This document shows positions 44,688 to 54,652 of a stretch of DNA of 64,000 nt, piece by piece (the first letter of the stretch is position 1; every line of letters starts with the position of its first letter). Source of the stretch: Pleurocapsa sp. PCC 7319 (GTDB lineage: Bacteria; Cyanobacteriota; Cyanobacteriia; Cyanobacteriales; Xenococcaceae); the NCBI RefSeq assembly GCF_000332195.1, contig NZ_KB235919.1:87038-151037 (forward strand), written 5' to 3'. Position numbers and translations under genes: made by a program. The notes below the pieces were generated by a model, which saw only the letters and a program-made list of their open reading frames with translations, was not told the origin of the DNA and ran no database searches.

Positions 44688-46688
44688 TCAATTCAATATA
44701 GTCGCTGAATCTGCTACTTCAGTTTCAGTCTCTTGGTAAAAATTTGGTTCTAATAAGCCGATAGAGTTATTAAAAGTGATACTTCCTGTAGTATTGGTAA
44801 TTCCGACTAAAGTAGTTGTTGGTTGCTTGAGATTGAAACCTGAAGAATACCATCCTCCTAATTGTTCACCGGTAAGTAAGCTCCAGTCTATTTGCCGATC
44901 TAAGGAAATAATTATTGAACCTGAATCCCATTTAACTAGACAATTTCTTTTTTTTAGAGAGACTGAGCAAAGAGGAGAAAAATGTAATCTCCACTCAATA
45001 TTATGGGAACCATTGCCTTGAAGATTATCTACAATTTCTAATCTTTCTTGACTTAGAGTTAATTGACGGCGATGAACAATTTTTTCTTGGAGGCGAGTAT
45101 AGCCATCATGTTCTGCTACTAACATGATTTCATCGTCTGTTTGCTGCCAATCCAAAACATTAGTTTGAGCTTTGCTAGTCCACAAGAATGTACCTCCTGG
45201 ATTTGATTGATCGAGGTTATCAACAACGATAGTATTATGAGCCCTGGTACTGCGAAAATAGTTACGCCAGTAATTATCCGCATGATATGTATAAGTACCA
45301 GGATCGACAATGATTGGTACACCACCAATATTTAAAGTAAATGAAAGAGCATCCGCATGACCATGAGCAGCAATAGAGAGAAATCCTAGATTACCTGCGT
45401 CTGCTAGACATAAAACTTCCTGGGGTTTGCCCCGATTTTGAGCGAGGACATAAAGTCCAGCATCTGGGAAAGCAATTGAATTTTCGACGGATATAGTTTC
45501 TTCTACGGTATCTGGCTTAGGAAAATTGACTAAACTGGCAGCCAAGTTACCAGAATCGCTATTTGGTAAAGGTACTCTGGCACCGATCCACTGTCTTCCT
45601 AAACGCAATAGCCAATCTACTCGAGATGATTGATGAGGGCGGATTTGAAGTGCCATTCCTTCATCGCCATCTCCATAATTTGGTAAATTACCTTTGAGAT
45701 CAACTAGGAGAGGAATAACTTCTAGCATCCTCCGCATTAAATCTTGATACTGATCGGAAACAGTAATTTGATGTCTTGCAGCTTCTAAACCTGCCAAGAG
45801 GAAAAATTCTGTAGTGAAAATATGGTATTCAAAAGCTTGTTCACGATTTAAACCACTAGAGAAGGTCTGTTTGGATATTTCTTGTTCTAAGATCTTCCAG
45901 CTAAAAGATTGCCAATGTTTTGATGAGGGGAATACTGACCAATGACAGCTACTAATAAATAGTCCTGCCATTTCACCAATCAAGTGGTTATTTGCTGAGG
46001 AACCATGAGAATAGTATTTGGAGATTAACCATTGATGCCAATAAATCGCAGACCATAATAGCCCTGATTCTCCAAAAAGCTGACTGTGAACTGTACTACC
46101 TCTTAATAAACGATCAATCCAAACCCAGGATATGAGACGAACTCCTAATTCCAGAGAACTGGTCCAGTTAACTCCTAGAGGAAATGGGTTTTTGTTTAGC
46201 CAATCTTGAAGTTGTTCCGCTACTGCGATCGCATATTTTTCATCCCTAGTCAATGCATAGGCAGCAGAGATTACTGTAAGGTGGTGATGACGGCTTTTCT
46301 CCCAGATGTTTTTGACGTTTCCTACTAGCTCATAATCCCTATAATTTAGCTCCAATCCAAATTTTAGAGGAGCTACTTTACCTGTTTGAGGATCGAAATG
46401 CCAATTTGGAAGAGATTCTTGGTAGGGAACATTTAACCAAATGTAGCTTCCTTGAAGATAGTTATGTGCTTCAACAAGAAGGGCTTCGTATTCTCGACTT
46501 TCATTTAAAGTTAAGCTAGGAAATTCCCAATAATCTTGGTGTTCTTTTGATAATTTAGGGGTAGGGGGAATCCAAGAGTTGCGCCTCTTAACATATTGTT
46601 TTACAAGCAAGCAATTAATTCTCTGCAATATCTCAAATAGAGTCATTGCTTTCAAACGCCAAACATACCACTTTAGATTTCCTAACAT
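44688..46688 (-). CDS. Heparinase II/III family polysaccharide-lyase-like protein
   Basis: A 666-aa protein. The N-terminal (alpha/alpha) toroid (about 60-380) has YYSHGSSANNHLIGEMAGL, and the C-terminal heparinase II/III beta domain (about 400-640) has AAHGHADALSFTLNIGG and VDPGTYTYHADNYWRNYFRSTRAHNT. Such proteins cleave uronic-acid polysaccharides and are common in EPS clusters, where they trim or release product. Together with an AlgD-like enzyme this supports a uronate-containing polymer. No Sec signal is obvious. It is the first gene of the minus-strand arm. Confidence 0.87.
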   Translation of the reverse strand: MLGNLKWYVWRLKAMTLFEILQRINCLLVKQYVKRRNSWIPPTPKLSKEHQDYWEFPSLTLNESREYEALLVEAHNYLQGSYIWLNVPYQESLPNWHFDPQTGKVAPLKFGLELNYRDYELVGNVKNIWEKSRHHHLTVISAAYALTRDEKYAIAVAEQLQDWLNKNPFPLGVNWTSSLELGVRLISWVWIDRLLRGSTVHSQLFGESGLLWSAIYWHQWLISKYYSHGSSANNHLIGEMAGLFISSCHWSVFPSSKHWQSFSWKILEQEISKQTFSSGLNREQAFEYHIFTTEFFLLAGLEAARHQITVSDQYQDLMRRMLEVIPLLVDLKGNLPNYGDGDEGMALQIRPHQSSRVDWLLRLGRQWIGARVPLPNSDSGNLAASLVNFPKPDTVEETISVENSIAFPDAGLYVLAQNRGKPQEVLCLADAGNLGFLSIAAHGHADALSFTLNIGGVPIIVDPGTYTYHADNYWRNYFRSTRAHNTIVVDNLDQSNPGGTFLWTSKAQTNVLDWQQTDDEIMLVAEHDGYTRLQEKIVHRRQLTLSQERLEIVDNLQGNGSHNIEWRLHFSPLCSVSLKKRNCLVKWDSGSIIISLDRQIDWSLLTGEQLGGWYSSGFNLKQPTTTLVGITNTTGSITFNNSIGLLEPNFYQETETEVADSATILN

Positions 46689-47703
46689 AAAAGAATTTGT
46701 ATATTTTGCGATTTTTTTCTAAGTTTTGCAGCGTTTTTCCAATAGCAATCTGACTGGAAAAACCTAGTTTCAACAAACTGTCACTGTGACTATTAGCAAA
46801 TCATTAAAAAATCTGTCAAAATCACTGAGTATGAAATACTTGGGAATCTGCAATCAACGATCTTGTCACAATAAAACATACATAAATAAAGTAAAATCTG
46901 AGCAAGTCAAAAACACACGTATATTTACTTACGTAATTATACAGCTTAAATTGAGCTTACATGATAGTATAGAGTATATAAAATGTAAAGTACTGCGTAA
47001 AAAATTGGAGTAAACATAATCACCTGTTAGTTAGTTAGTTCTACTTAAGTAGCTGGTTGAAATTAAATCTAATAAAATAGAAAGTTTTTTCTCTCCCTGC
47101 TGCTAAGGCTTTTCACGTTTTGACTTAATGATGTCTACTTAACCTACACATAACCAAAAAAGTCTATTAAAAAAATTTTCAGGTTAGGGAAATCTAATTA
47201 ATACAGAATTATACAAATGAGTTATGTTGTATTAATGAACTCATACTAGCTCCAAGATGAAATCATGTCCGTAATATATATTGCATTTCAAATAGATCCA
47301 TGATACTTTTTCAAAAAACACATATTATCTCTAAAATTATATTATTTAGCTTGGAGACTAAAGTCGTTAATCAGTTGTCAGTACACAGATATACTGCTTC
47401 TTAATGATTTAGATACAGTATTAAGCTATTCATATTGGAAATCTTTTACTAAAAAACTGCTGTTTAGTTAAATTAAGAAGAATTGTAAAAATATCACTAG
47501 AGTAATAAATATCATGAATACTGTAAATATCAATTTTCTAGACAATTAAATTGAAATAATACTAGCAACTAATGCTAATAAGTAGATATTTTCTAATTAT
47601 CAGATCTCAAACAAATTTGTATTCTAATTAACAATAGTTTAATTTATATAACCCCAAAGAAATATCTCTAATACCTTTAGAAAAACAATAATTTACTAGA
47701 TTT
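46689..47703. other. 1-kb divergent non-coding region of the EPS locus
   Basis: Very AT-rich, between the divergent heparinase-like and wzc genes. It must hold promoters for both arms. A 75-codon frame at 46786-47013 has a GTG start, no ribosome binding site and no family resemblance. Runs such as TTAGTTAGTT (47026) are seen, but no convincing operator or terminator. A length of 1 kb suggests long leaders or a lost gene. Confidence 0.5.
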
Positions 47704-49974
47704 ATGACATATGTTACGAGTCAGGATATAGATTTAGAAATAAGGAAACTATGGATGCTCTTAAAACGTCGCTGGCAACTTGGTTTGGCGATTATAGTTG
47801 TGAGTATCATTTTGTCAGTAGTAGCTTCCATTCAAAAAAAACCACAATATACTGCCAACGGTAAATTGCTATTTAAAAATAGTGATACTTCTAATTTGAC
47901 GGGAATAGAAACAAATCTGGATAGTTTTGAAGCTTTAGAACAAAATGCAAATCCTGTTGTTACTGAAATAGAGGTGATTAAGTCTATTCCCATAGCTCAA
48001 AAAGTAATCAACGAACTGAAGCTAACGGATACAGAAGGTAAAGTTCTTAAACCATCAAAATTTATTGCTAAATTAGATGTCAAGCCATTATCGGGAACAG
48101 ATGTGGTAATGATTTCTTATAGTCATTCCGATCCGGATTTAGTCTTAAATGTAATTAATTTATTGATGGAAAAATATATTCAAAGTAGCCATTATGTTAA
48201 CCGTGAAAATGTAATTGTCGCTGACCAAATTATTAATAATCAGTTGCCAAAAGCTCAAGCAAAAGTTCGAGAGCAAGAAGAAGCATTACAAAAGTTTCAA
48301 GAAAAATATAATGTTTCTTTTGTCGATGAAAAGTCTAAGGCTGATATTGAAAACTTGAGGAGTTTGGAGCAAGAAATTCAGGCAACGGAAGCCGAACTTC
48401 AAGAAGCTGAAGCAAACTCTACTGAACTTCAACAACAAATTTCCCTGTCTCCTCAACAAGCTATTGCGTGGAATAAACTTAGTCAGTCCCCAATTGTTCA
48501 GAAGCAAATTAAAGATTTGCAAGAGGCTCAAAGCAAATTACTGGAAGAAAAAGAACGCTTTAATGATGGTCATCCCAGGATTACAGCACTTGAAGAGCAA
48601 ATTTTGGCTATAGAAACTTCACTTGGGGAACAAATTTCCCAGCAATCTTCAACGGGAACTCCACAATTATCTATAAAGGATTTACAGGTAGCAAATAGAG
48701 AAAATCTACCGCAAAAACTAACCTCATCATTAGCAGAAACAGAAGTTAGAAGGATAGGTTTGAGTAAAAAGTTAAATAAGTTAAAAAGTATTCAAAACAA
48801 CTATCAAAACGCTCTCGCTGAGATGCCCCAGTTGCAAAATAAATATGGAAATTTAAAGTTGAAGTTGGAATCAGCCCAATCTAGATATAAATTTCTCTTA
48901 GAGAAAGCTCAAGAATTAAATTTAGCAAAACAGCAAAATTTTGATAAAGTTCGTATTATTGAGCCAGCTCAGATAGATGATTCAAATATATATGCTCCAT
49001 CAATAATGCTAGTTGGTTTGGGAATTTCTTTTGGTATTGTCGTAGCTATAATAACAATGACTAGCTTAGATGTCGTTGATAAATTCATCAAGACGCCTGA
49101 AGAAATTAGGAGTATCTTTAAATATAAGTTAATTGGTGTAATACCTAGCTTTGATAAGTCATTAGAGTCTCTTGGCTCTACGAATAAATCAGATTTTGCT
49201 GAATATAACTCTTTACCAGAAGCAAAAGATCAATCTGGATTTCTGATTCATCAGCCAACATCTACAAGGGATTCAAATCACCAATTAGCTATACTTCCAG
49301 TAAAAGATATTCCCCATTCCCCTGTTAGTAAAGCCTTCTGGATGATGCAAGCTAAATTTAAACATTACAATAAGGCTAATTCAGAGCAAAAGATGATAGT
49401 GGTATCGAGTTCTTTGCGAGGAGAAGGAAAGTCTCTGGTTAGTGCTAATCTAGCATTGACTCTGTCTCAGCTTGGACATAAAGTCTTGATAATAGACGGA
49501 GATTTATATAAATCTTCACAGTCAATGTTATGGAACATTAGCAATTCTGTAGGTCTAAGTAATGTAATTGAAGATGAAGGAATATTAGATTCAGCAATTA
49601 CGAGTGTTAGCGATAATTTGGATGTGCTTTCCTCGGGATCTCTAGAATTAGGATTCAATCCTTTAACTATAATCGATTCCACAAAAATGAAGTTTTTGTT
49701 GTGGAAACTAGTTGAAAAGTACAATTTTGTCATAATTGATTCTCCTCCTCTATTAGAAGTTCCAGATGCTATTAGCTTGGGTAAGTTGGCTGACGGAATG
49801 ATTTTGGTTTCTAGGTTGGGAGTATTAGATTATGCTTCTGCTCAGGAATGTCAAGAACTTTTAGAAAGTACTGGACAAAATGTTTTGGGTTTAGTAATTA
49901 ATGGAGTCACTAAGAACAATACTGACGCATATGGATATGGCTATGGAATCGGTAATAAAGATGCAGTTGCTTAG
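47704..49974 (+). CDS. Wzc-type polysaccharide co-polymerase with tyrosine autokinase
   Basis: A 756-aa protein. A Wzz domain is bounded by TM1 (about 28-48) and TM2 (about 435-455) with a long coiled coil between (about 180-400). The cytosolic BY-kinase has Walker A SSLRGEGKS (K576), Walker A' VLIIDGDLYKSS and Walker B FVIIDSPP. The tail has three Tyr in DAYGYGYGIG for autophosphorylation, fewer than in E. coli Wzc. It controls chain length and export of EPS at the cytoplasmic membrane. It is first of the plus-strand arm. Confidence 0.93.
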   Translation: MTYVTSQDIDLEIRKLWMLLKRRWQLGLAIIVVSIILSVVASIQKKPQYTANGKLLFKNSDTSNLTGIETNLDSFEALEQNANPVVTEIEVIKSIPIAQKVINELKLTDTEGKVLKPSKFIAKLDVKPLSGTDVVMISYSHSDPDLVLNVINLLMEKYIQSSHYVNRENVIVADQIINNQLPKAQAKVREQEEALQKFQEKYNVSFVDEKSKADIENLRSLEQEIQATEAELQEAEANSTELQQQISLSPQQAIAWNKLSQSPIVQKQIKDLQEAQSKLLEEKERFNDGHPRITALEEQILAIETSLGEQISQQSSTGTPQLSIKDLQVANRENLPQKLTSSLAETEVRRIGLSKKLNKLKSIQNNYQNALAEMPQLQNKYGNLKLKLESAQSRYKFLLEKAQELNLAKQQNFDKVRIIEPAQIDDSNIYAPSIMLVGLGISFGIVVAIITMTSLDVVDKFIKTPEEIRSIFKYKLIGVIPSFDKSLESLGSTNKSDFAEYNSLPEAKDQSGFLIHQPTSTRDSNHQLAILPVKDIPHSPVSKAFWMMQAKFKHYNKANSEQKMIVVSSSLRGEGKSLVSANLALTLSQLGHKVLIIDGDLYKSSQSMLWNISNSVGLSNVIEDEGILDSAITSVSDNLDVLSSGSLELGFNPLTIIDSTKMKFLLWKLVEKYNFVIIDSPPLLEVPDAISLGKLADGMILVSRLGVLDYASAQECQELLESTGQNVLGLVINGVTKNNTDAYGYGYGIGNKDAVA

Positions 49975-50015
49975 TTATTACTAGCTTTTTTCCAAAATAT
50001 AGATGAATTTACGCA

Positions 50016-51275
50016 GTGAAAAAAATATTAGAGTTAATTGAATCAGGATTTGTCATTGTATCTTTAATGTTTTATTCAGGAGGTGTCTTAGCGGTAGTGT
50101 TGTCAGGAGGTATCAGTCAGGGCGATCTTCAGCAAGATTTTGATACTGGATTAATTCGCTTAGTTTTTAGTTTAATTTACGTCATTACTTTTTTTTTACT
50201 GGTACTGATGTGGAAAAAAATTGTATATTTTGCCTCCAGAAATATACTTTTTTGGGTATTAATTGGGTTGACTTTTGCTTCTATTTTTTGGTCTTATGTA
50301 CCAGATGTTACCTTGCGTCGTTTGGTAGCCTTGATTGGAACAACGATGTTCGGAATTTACTTGTCTTCTAAATACAGCATAGAACAGCAATTAAAAATGC
50401 TAGTTTGGACGTATGGTATTGCTGTCTTTCTTAGCTTTTTATTTGTGATCGCTTTACCACAATACGGATTGGAGAGTGGAACTCATGAGGGACTATGGCG
50501 GGGAATATATAGCCATAAAAATACCTTAGGTGTAAATATGGCAACTAGTAGTATTATCTTTTGGATAATGGCTATTAACTCCCAAGAAAATCGTCATCTT
50601 TTATGGATTGGCTTTTATTCTTCGATAATTTTAGTAATACTATCAGGTGCTTCATCTGCATTAGCAAATGTATTTATCATTATAGTTATCTATTTCTTTT
50701 GCCAAATTTTTCGCTTACGTTTGACAATTCAAATACCTTTATTAATTTGCCTATTAATTACTGGTGTATGGATGAATATATTAGTTACTAGTAATTTAGA
50801 TTTCTTACTAGGTTTATTGGGAAAAGATATAACATTGACAGGTCGTACTGAACTATGGCAACTAACATGGCAATCTATCCAAAAAGAATATTGGTTGGGT
50901 TACGGATATCGTGCGTTTTGGACAGAGGGGAATAGTGAAGCTAGCATTATAAACACTACTTTGAGTTGGATAGTTCCCCATGCTCATAATGGCTTGTTAC
51001 AGCTCTGGACTAATTTAGGTTTATTAGGTGTACTAATCTATCTAGCTGGATTTTTGACTATTTTTATGACTGCGTTTATGCAATTTCAACAAAACAAACA
51101 GTGGGAATTTTGTTGGATAATACTATTTTTGTCATTCGTTATATTAACCAATACAACTGAGCAAAATTTGCTGAGAGAAAATAACATTGTCTGGGTCTTA
51201 TATGTGGCAACTTATTTTTCAATGGGATTACTTAAAAAGACAAGCAAATTGCCAAGAATAAGTAATGATATTTAA
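50016..51275 (+). CDS. O-antigen ligase/Wzy-like polymerase
   Basis: A 419-aa membrane protein (about 11 segments) starting at GTG 50016. The large extracytoplasmic loop has the Wzy_C motif GRTELWQLTWQSIQKEYWLG...HAHNGLLQLW. Such proteins polymerise lipid-linked repeat units or ligate them to an acceptor. Between wzc and wzx, polymerase is the better guess. It overlaps wzx by 11 bases. Confidence 0.88.
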   Translation: MKKILELIESGFVIVSLMFYSGGVLAVVLSGGISQGDLQQDFDTGLIRLVFSLIYVITFFLLVLMWKKIVYFASRNILFWVLIGLTFASIFWSYVPDVTLRRLVALIGTTMFGIYLSSKYSIEQQLKMLVWTYGIAVFLSFLFVIALPQYGLESGTHEGLWRGIYSHKNTLGVNMATSSIIFWIMAINSQENRHLLWIGFYSSIILVILSGASSALANVFIIIVIYFFCQIFRLRLTIQIPLLICLLITGVWMNILVTSNLDFLLGLLGKDITLTGRTELWQLTWQSIQKEYWLGYGYRAFWTEGNSEASIINTTLSWIVPHAHNGLLQLWTNLGLLGVLIYLAGFLTIFMTAFMQFQQNKQWEFCWIILFLSFVILTNTTEQNLLRENNIVWVLYVATYFSMGLLKKTSKLPRISNDI

Positions 51276-52539
51276 ATATCTTCAATCCCGTTCTTCTGAA
51301 CTTTTTAAAAAATCACTAGTAAAAAATACCATTTGGATGTTATTTTCCAATTTGGTAAGTCTCAGCATCAGTGCCGCATATTTTATAACTGTAGCTAGAG
51401 CTTTGGGAGCAGAAAGATATGGTGCATTTGTAGGTGCAATTGCATTGATAGCAATTGTTGCTCCTTTTTCTAGTTGTGGAAGTGGAGATTTAATTGTTAA
51501 GAATGTTTCTCGAAATAAAACTTTATTCAATCAGTACTGGGGAAATGCTTTATTAATTACCAACGTTAGTGGTCTATTATTAATTATTTTGGTTGTATTG
51601 GCAGCAAAAGTAATCTTGCCTGCAACAATTTCTCTACCAATAGTCTTCTTGTTTGCTCTTTCAGATTTACTATTTGCCAAAATTGTTAGTATTAGTAGTC
51701 AAGCTTTCATGGCAGTTGGTTTACTTAATCGAACAGCTCAACTAAATATACTTCTTCGATTAAATAGACTAATTGCAGCGCTATGTTTAGTAAACTTTTT
51801 CTCTATTCCAAAATTAAATATTTGGGCTAGCTTATATTTGGGAAGTAGTGTTATATCTGCTTTGGTCAGTTTTTTACTTGTACAACAAACTTTAGGTTCT
51901 CCCAAGTTAAAATCTTGGAAAATTAAATCTGAAATAACTGAAGGATTCTTTTATTCTGTTAGCTTATGTTCCCAAAATATTTATAACGACGTAGACAAAA
52001 CTATGTTAGCAAGACTGGCAACATTAGAAGCGACTGGAATATATGGTGCAGCTTATCGTTTAATTGATGTTGCGTTTGCCCCGACACGTTCTTTGGTCTA
52101 TGCTTCTTATAGAAAATTTTTCCAAGCTGGAGTTTCAGGGATTAGTGGAAGTTTAAATCTGGCAAAAAAGCTTGTACCCATAGCAGCTATCTTAGGTGTC
52201 TCTGCTGGTCTAGGAGTATATTTCTTGGCTCCAATAGTTCCTCTCATTTTAGGTAGTGAATATGCAAATTCAGTTGAAGTATTGATCTGGCTAGCCCCTT
52301 TACCATTTCTCAAGTCTATGCACTACTTCGGTGCAGATACTCTTACTGGAGCAGGATTTCAAAAGGTACGAAGCTTAATTCAAGTTCTAATAGCTATGTT
52401 TAATGTAGTGGCAAATTTTTGGCTAATACCTATTTTTTCTTGGAAGGGAGCAATTTGGGCTACCCTGGCTGCCGATACATTATTGATGTGTAATTTATGG
52501 ATAATAGTATGGTTCTTAAATAAAAGAAAAAGCAGTTGA
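51265..52539 (+). CDS. Polysaccharide flippase (Wzx-like)
   Basis: A 424-aa protein of the polysaccharide-transport MATE/MOP superfamily with about 12 segments; LGAERYGAFVGAIALI (about 49-64) is the usual flippase start motif. It moves undecaprenyl-linked repeat units across the membrane. It overlaps the wzy-like gene and precedes the GT genes. Confidence 0.88.
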   Translation: MIFKYLQSRSSELFKKSLVKNTIWMLFSNLVSLSISAAYFITVARALGAERYGAFVGAIALIAIVAPFSSCGSGDLIVKNVSRNKTLFNQYWGNALLITNVSGLLLIILVVLAAKVILPATISLPIVFLFALSDLLFAKIVSISSQAFMAVGLLNRTAQLNILLRLNRLIAALCLVNFFSIPKLNIWASLYLGSSVISALVSFLLVQQTLGSPKLKSWKIKSEITEGFFYSVSLCSQNIYNDVDKTMLARLATLEATGIYGAAYRLIDVAFAPTRSLVYASYRKFFQAGVSGISGSLNLAKKLVPIAAILGVSAGLGVYFLAPIVPLILGSEYANSVEVLIWLAPLPFLKSMHYFGADTLTGAGFQKVRSLIQVLIAMFNVVANFWLIPIFSWKGAIWATLAADTLLMCNLWIIVWFLNKRKSS

Positions 52540-52585
52540 ATAAAATAGCATCGAAATATCTATCTAAATATATATATTCTAAATA

Positions 52586-53443
52586 ATGGATACTACTATG
52601 ATCGCAATTCTCATGACCTGTCATAATCGACGTGATACCACATTAGCTTGCCTAAAAGCACTCTACAGGCAAAATTTGCCATTTGAAGTTTATTTGACAG
52701 ATGATGGTAGTACTGATGGTACTTCAGAAGCGGTAAGAGCTAACTATCCAAAAGTAAAAATTCTTCAAGGAGACGGAAATTTGTTTTGGGGGGGAGGTAC
52801 TAGGTTGGCTTTTGCTGAAGCTTTAAAGGCTGACTATAATTATTACGTTTGGCTGAACGACGATAGTATACTAAAATCAAATGCTTTACAAGTGCTTCTA
52901 GAAACTTATCAGGAACTCAAACAAAGAGGTAGCCCAAATTCGATTGTTGTAGGTTCAATGAAGGATTCAACAACTGGAAAAACTAGCTATGGTGGACATA
53001 TTAGAAACTCTTGGCGACCACTTAAGTTTAAAATTTTACAGTCATCAGAAGAAATTCAAGAATGTGAAACGATTAATGGAAACTTAGTTTTGATACCTCG
53101 TTCGGTGGCTGCAATAGTGGGTAATATAGACAAAGCTTTTCGTCATCAGGTAGGAGATTTTGATTATGGATTAAGAGCGAGGAAGCTTGGTTGTCATTTA
53201 TATGTAGCTCCTGGGCATTTGGGTACTTGTTCTCGTAATATTATTCAAGGAACTTGGTTGGATATCAATCTGTCATTTAAACAACGATTGCAAAAATTTA
53301 AATTCAAAGGTTCATCTCTTTTACGTCCAGATTCGTGGTTGTATGCTAGGAGACATGGAGGTTTGCTGTGGCTATTGTATTGGATTACACCATATGTGCA
53401 GTTGATTTATATTAGCTTGTTCAAAAAAAGCTCTTTGTCATGA
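52586..53443 (+). CDS. Glycosyltransferase family 2
   Basis: A 285-aa GT-A enzyme. Early MTCHNRRDTTLACLKAL, LTDDGSTDGT (Asp pair, about 38-47) and VWLNDDS as the DXD-like metal site. The FWGGGTRLAFAEAL segment is typical of rhamnosyltransferase-like GT2s. No membrane anchor except a hydrophobic C-terminal stretch (about 262-278). It adds one sugar to the repeat unit. Confidence 0.88.
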   Translation: MDTTMIAILMTCHNRRDTTLACLKALYRQNLPFEVYLTDDGSTDGTSEAVRANYPKVKILQGDGNLFWGGGTRLAFAEALKADYNYYVWLNDDSILKSNALQVLLETYQELKQRGSPNSIVVGSMKDSTTGKTSYGGHIRNSWRPLKFKILQSSEEIQECETINGNLVLIPRSVAAIVGNIDKAFRHQVGDFDYGLRARKLGCHLYVAPGHLGTCSRNIIQGTWLDINLSFKQRLQKFKFKGSSLLRPDSWLYARRHGGLLWLLYWITPYVQLIYISLFKKSSLS

Positions 53444-53484
53444 CGCCTTAGTGAACAGCATTTGATCAAAAACATTTATAAATT

Positions 53485-54621
53485 ATGAAAAAAGTATTGA
53501 TCGCCCATCAATCAACTATTCCTCATTATCGTGTTCCTTTTTATAATGCTTTAGAACAACATAAATCTGATGATTGGTGTTTTGATGTGGTTTTCGATCC
53601 CAGTGAACTGGACAAGAAAACATTTTTCAAAGAAGAACTTAATTTAAATTCGTTTAAATTTTCCATTCTAGAAGTAAGTACAATTAGTCTGAAAATAGCC
53701 GGAACTAAAATTTGCTACCAAACATTTTGGCAAAAAGCAGCAGCATACGATCTAATTGTCATTGAACAGGCTCTCAATAATCTGGCGTATCCTCTTTGTC
53801 ATTTTCACCAGTTACAGGGAATAAAATTAATGTATTGGGGACATGGAAAACACAGAAAAATCCAGAAACCATCTTTTTTCAGAAGTTTGTCGGAGCAAGC
53901 AAAACTGTTTTTGACTAAGCAAGCTAATGGTTTTTTTGCTTACACACCTGGAGTTAAGTCTTTTTTAATTGAACAAGGTTTTCCAGCCAATCAAATTTTC
54001 GTTCTTAATAATACTGTCGATATCAATAAACAACGTCAAGCATTTGAAAAGTTTAAGGAACAAAAAGAGAAAATTAAGCGATCGCTAGGAATCGCAAATA
54101 AGAAAGTATTATTATTTGTAGGTAGATTTGGTAATACTAAGCGTGTTGATTTTTTGCTAGAAGCTTTCTCAATTTTGCAAAAAAACGATAACAGTTTTCA
54201 TTTATTAATGCTAGGAACTGGTGGACAAGAATATCTGCAAGATAAACCAGAAAATATAACTTATTTTGGCTCTATTCTAGACTTAGATAAAGTAGCACCG
54301 ATTTATGTTGCTGCTGATGTGTTTAGTTTTCCCGGTTCGGTCGGCTTAGGTCCACTTCAAGCACTTTGTTATAATTTACCAGTTGTCACTATTGATTCTC
54401 ACATTCAATCACCTGAAATTGAATATTTGTCGCCACAAAATTCTTTAATCTTACCTTCTAATACGACTCCGAAAGAGTATGCTAAATCAATAGTTGAACT
54501 TTTTGCTAAGCCTCAGAGATTAGCTGACTTACAAAATAATGCTTGGTCAACTATTAGACATTTGACTATTGAACAAATGGCACAGAATTTTGCCCAGGGA
54601 ATTGATAGTATTTTAAATTAG
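53485..54621 (+). CDS. Glycosyltransferase family 4
   Basis: A 378-aa GT-B enzyme with KVLIAHQSTIPHYRVPFYNAL at the start. The GT4 donor domain (about 200-375) has LLFVGRFGNTKRVDFLLEAF and SFPGSVGLGPLQALCYNLPVV, where the usual Glu positions are changed to a GLGPLQA loop. It is the fifth gene of the plus arm. Confidence 0.87.
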   Translation: MKKVLIAHQSTIPHYRVPFYNALEQHKSDDWCFDVVFDPSELDKKTFFKEELNLNSFKFSILEVSTISLKIAGTKICYQTFWQKAAAYDLIVIEQALNNLAYPLCHFHQLQGIKLMYWGHGKHRKIQKPSFFRSLSEQAKLFLTKQANGFFAYTPGVKSFLIEQGFPANQIFVLNNTVDINKQRQAFEKFKEQKEKIKRSLGIANKKVLLFVGRFGNTKRVDFLLEAFSILQKNDNSFHLLMLGTGGQEYLQDKPENITYFGSILDLDKVAPIYVAADVFSFPGSVGLGPLQALCYNLPVVTIDSHIQSPEIEYLSPQNSLILPSNTTPKEYAKSIVELFAKPQRLADLQNNAWSTIRHLTIEQMAQNFAQGIDSILN

Positions 54622-54652
54622 TTGCTAATTAATTTCCTAGTAAGTATTGAAT

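Noticed and set aside
46786-47013. 75-codon ORF in the EPS spacer
   Set aside because: Its GTG start lacks a ribosome binding site, composition is like the surrounding AT-rich DNA and no domain is recognisable.
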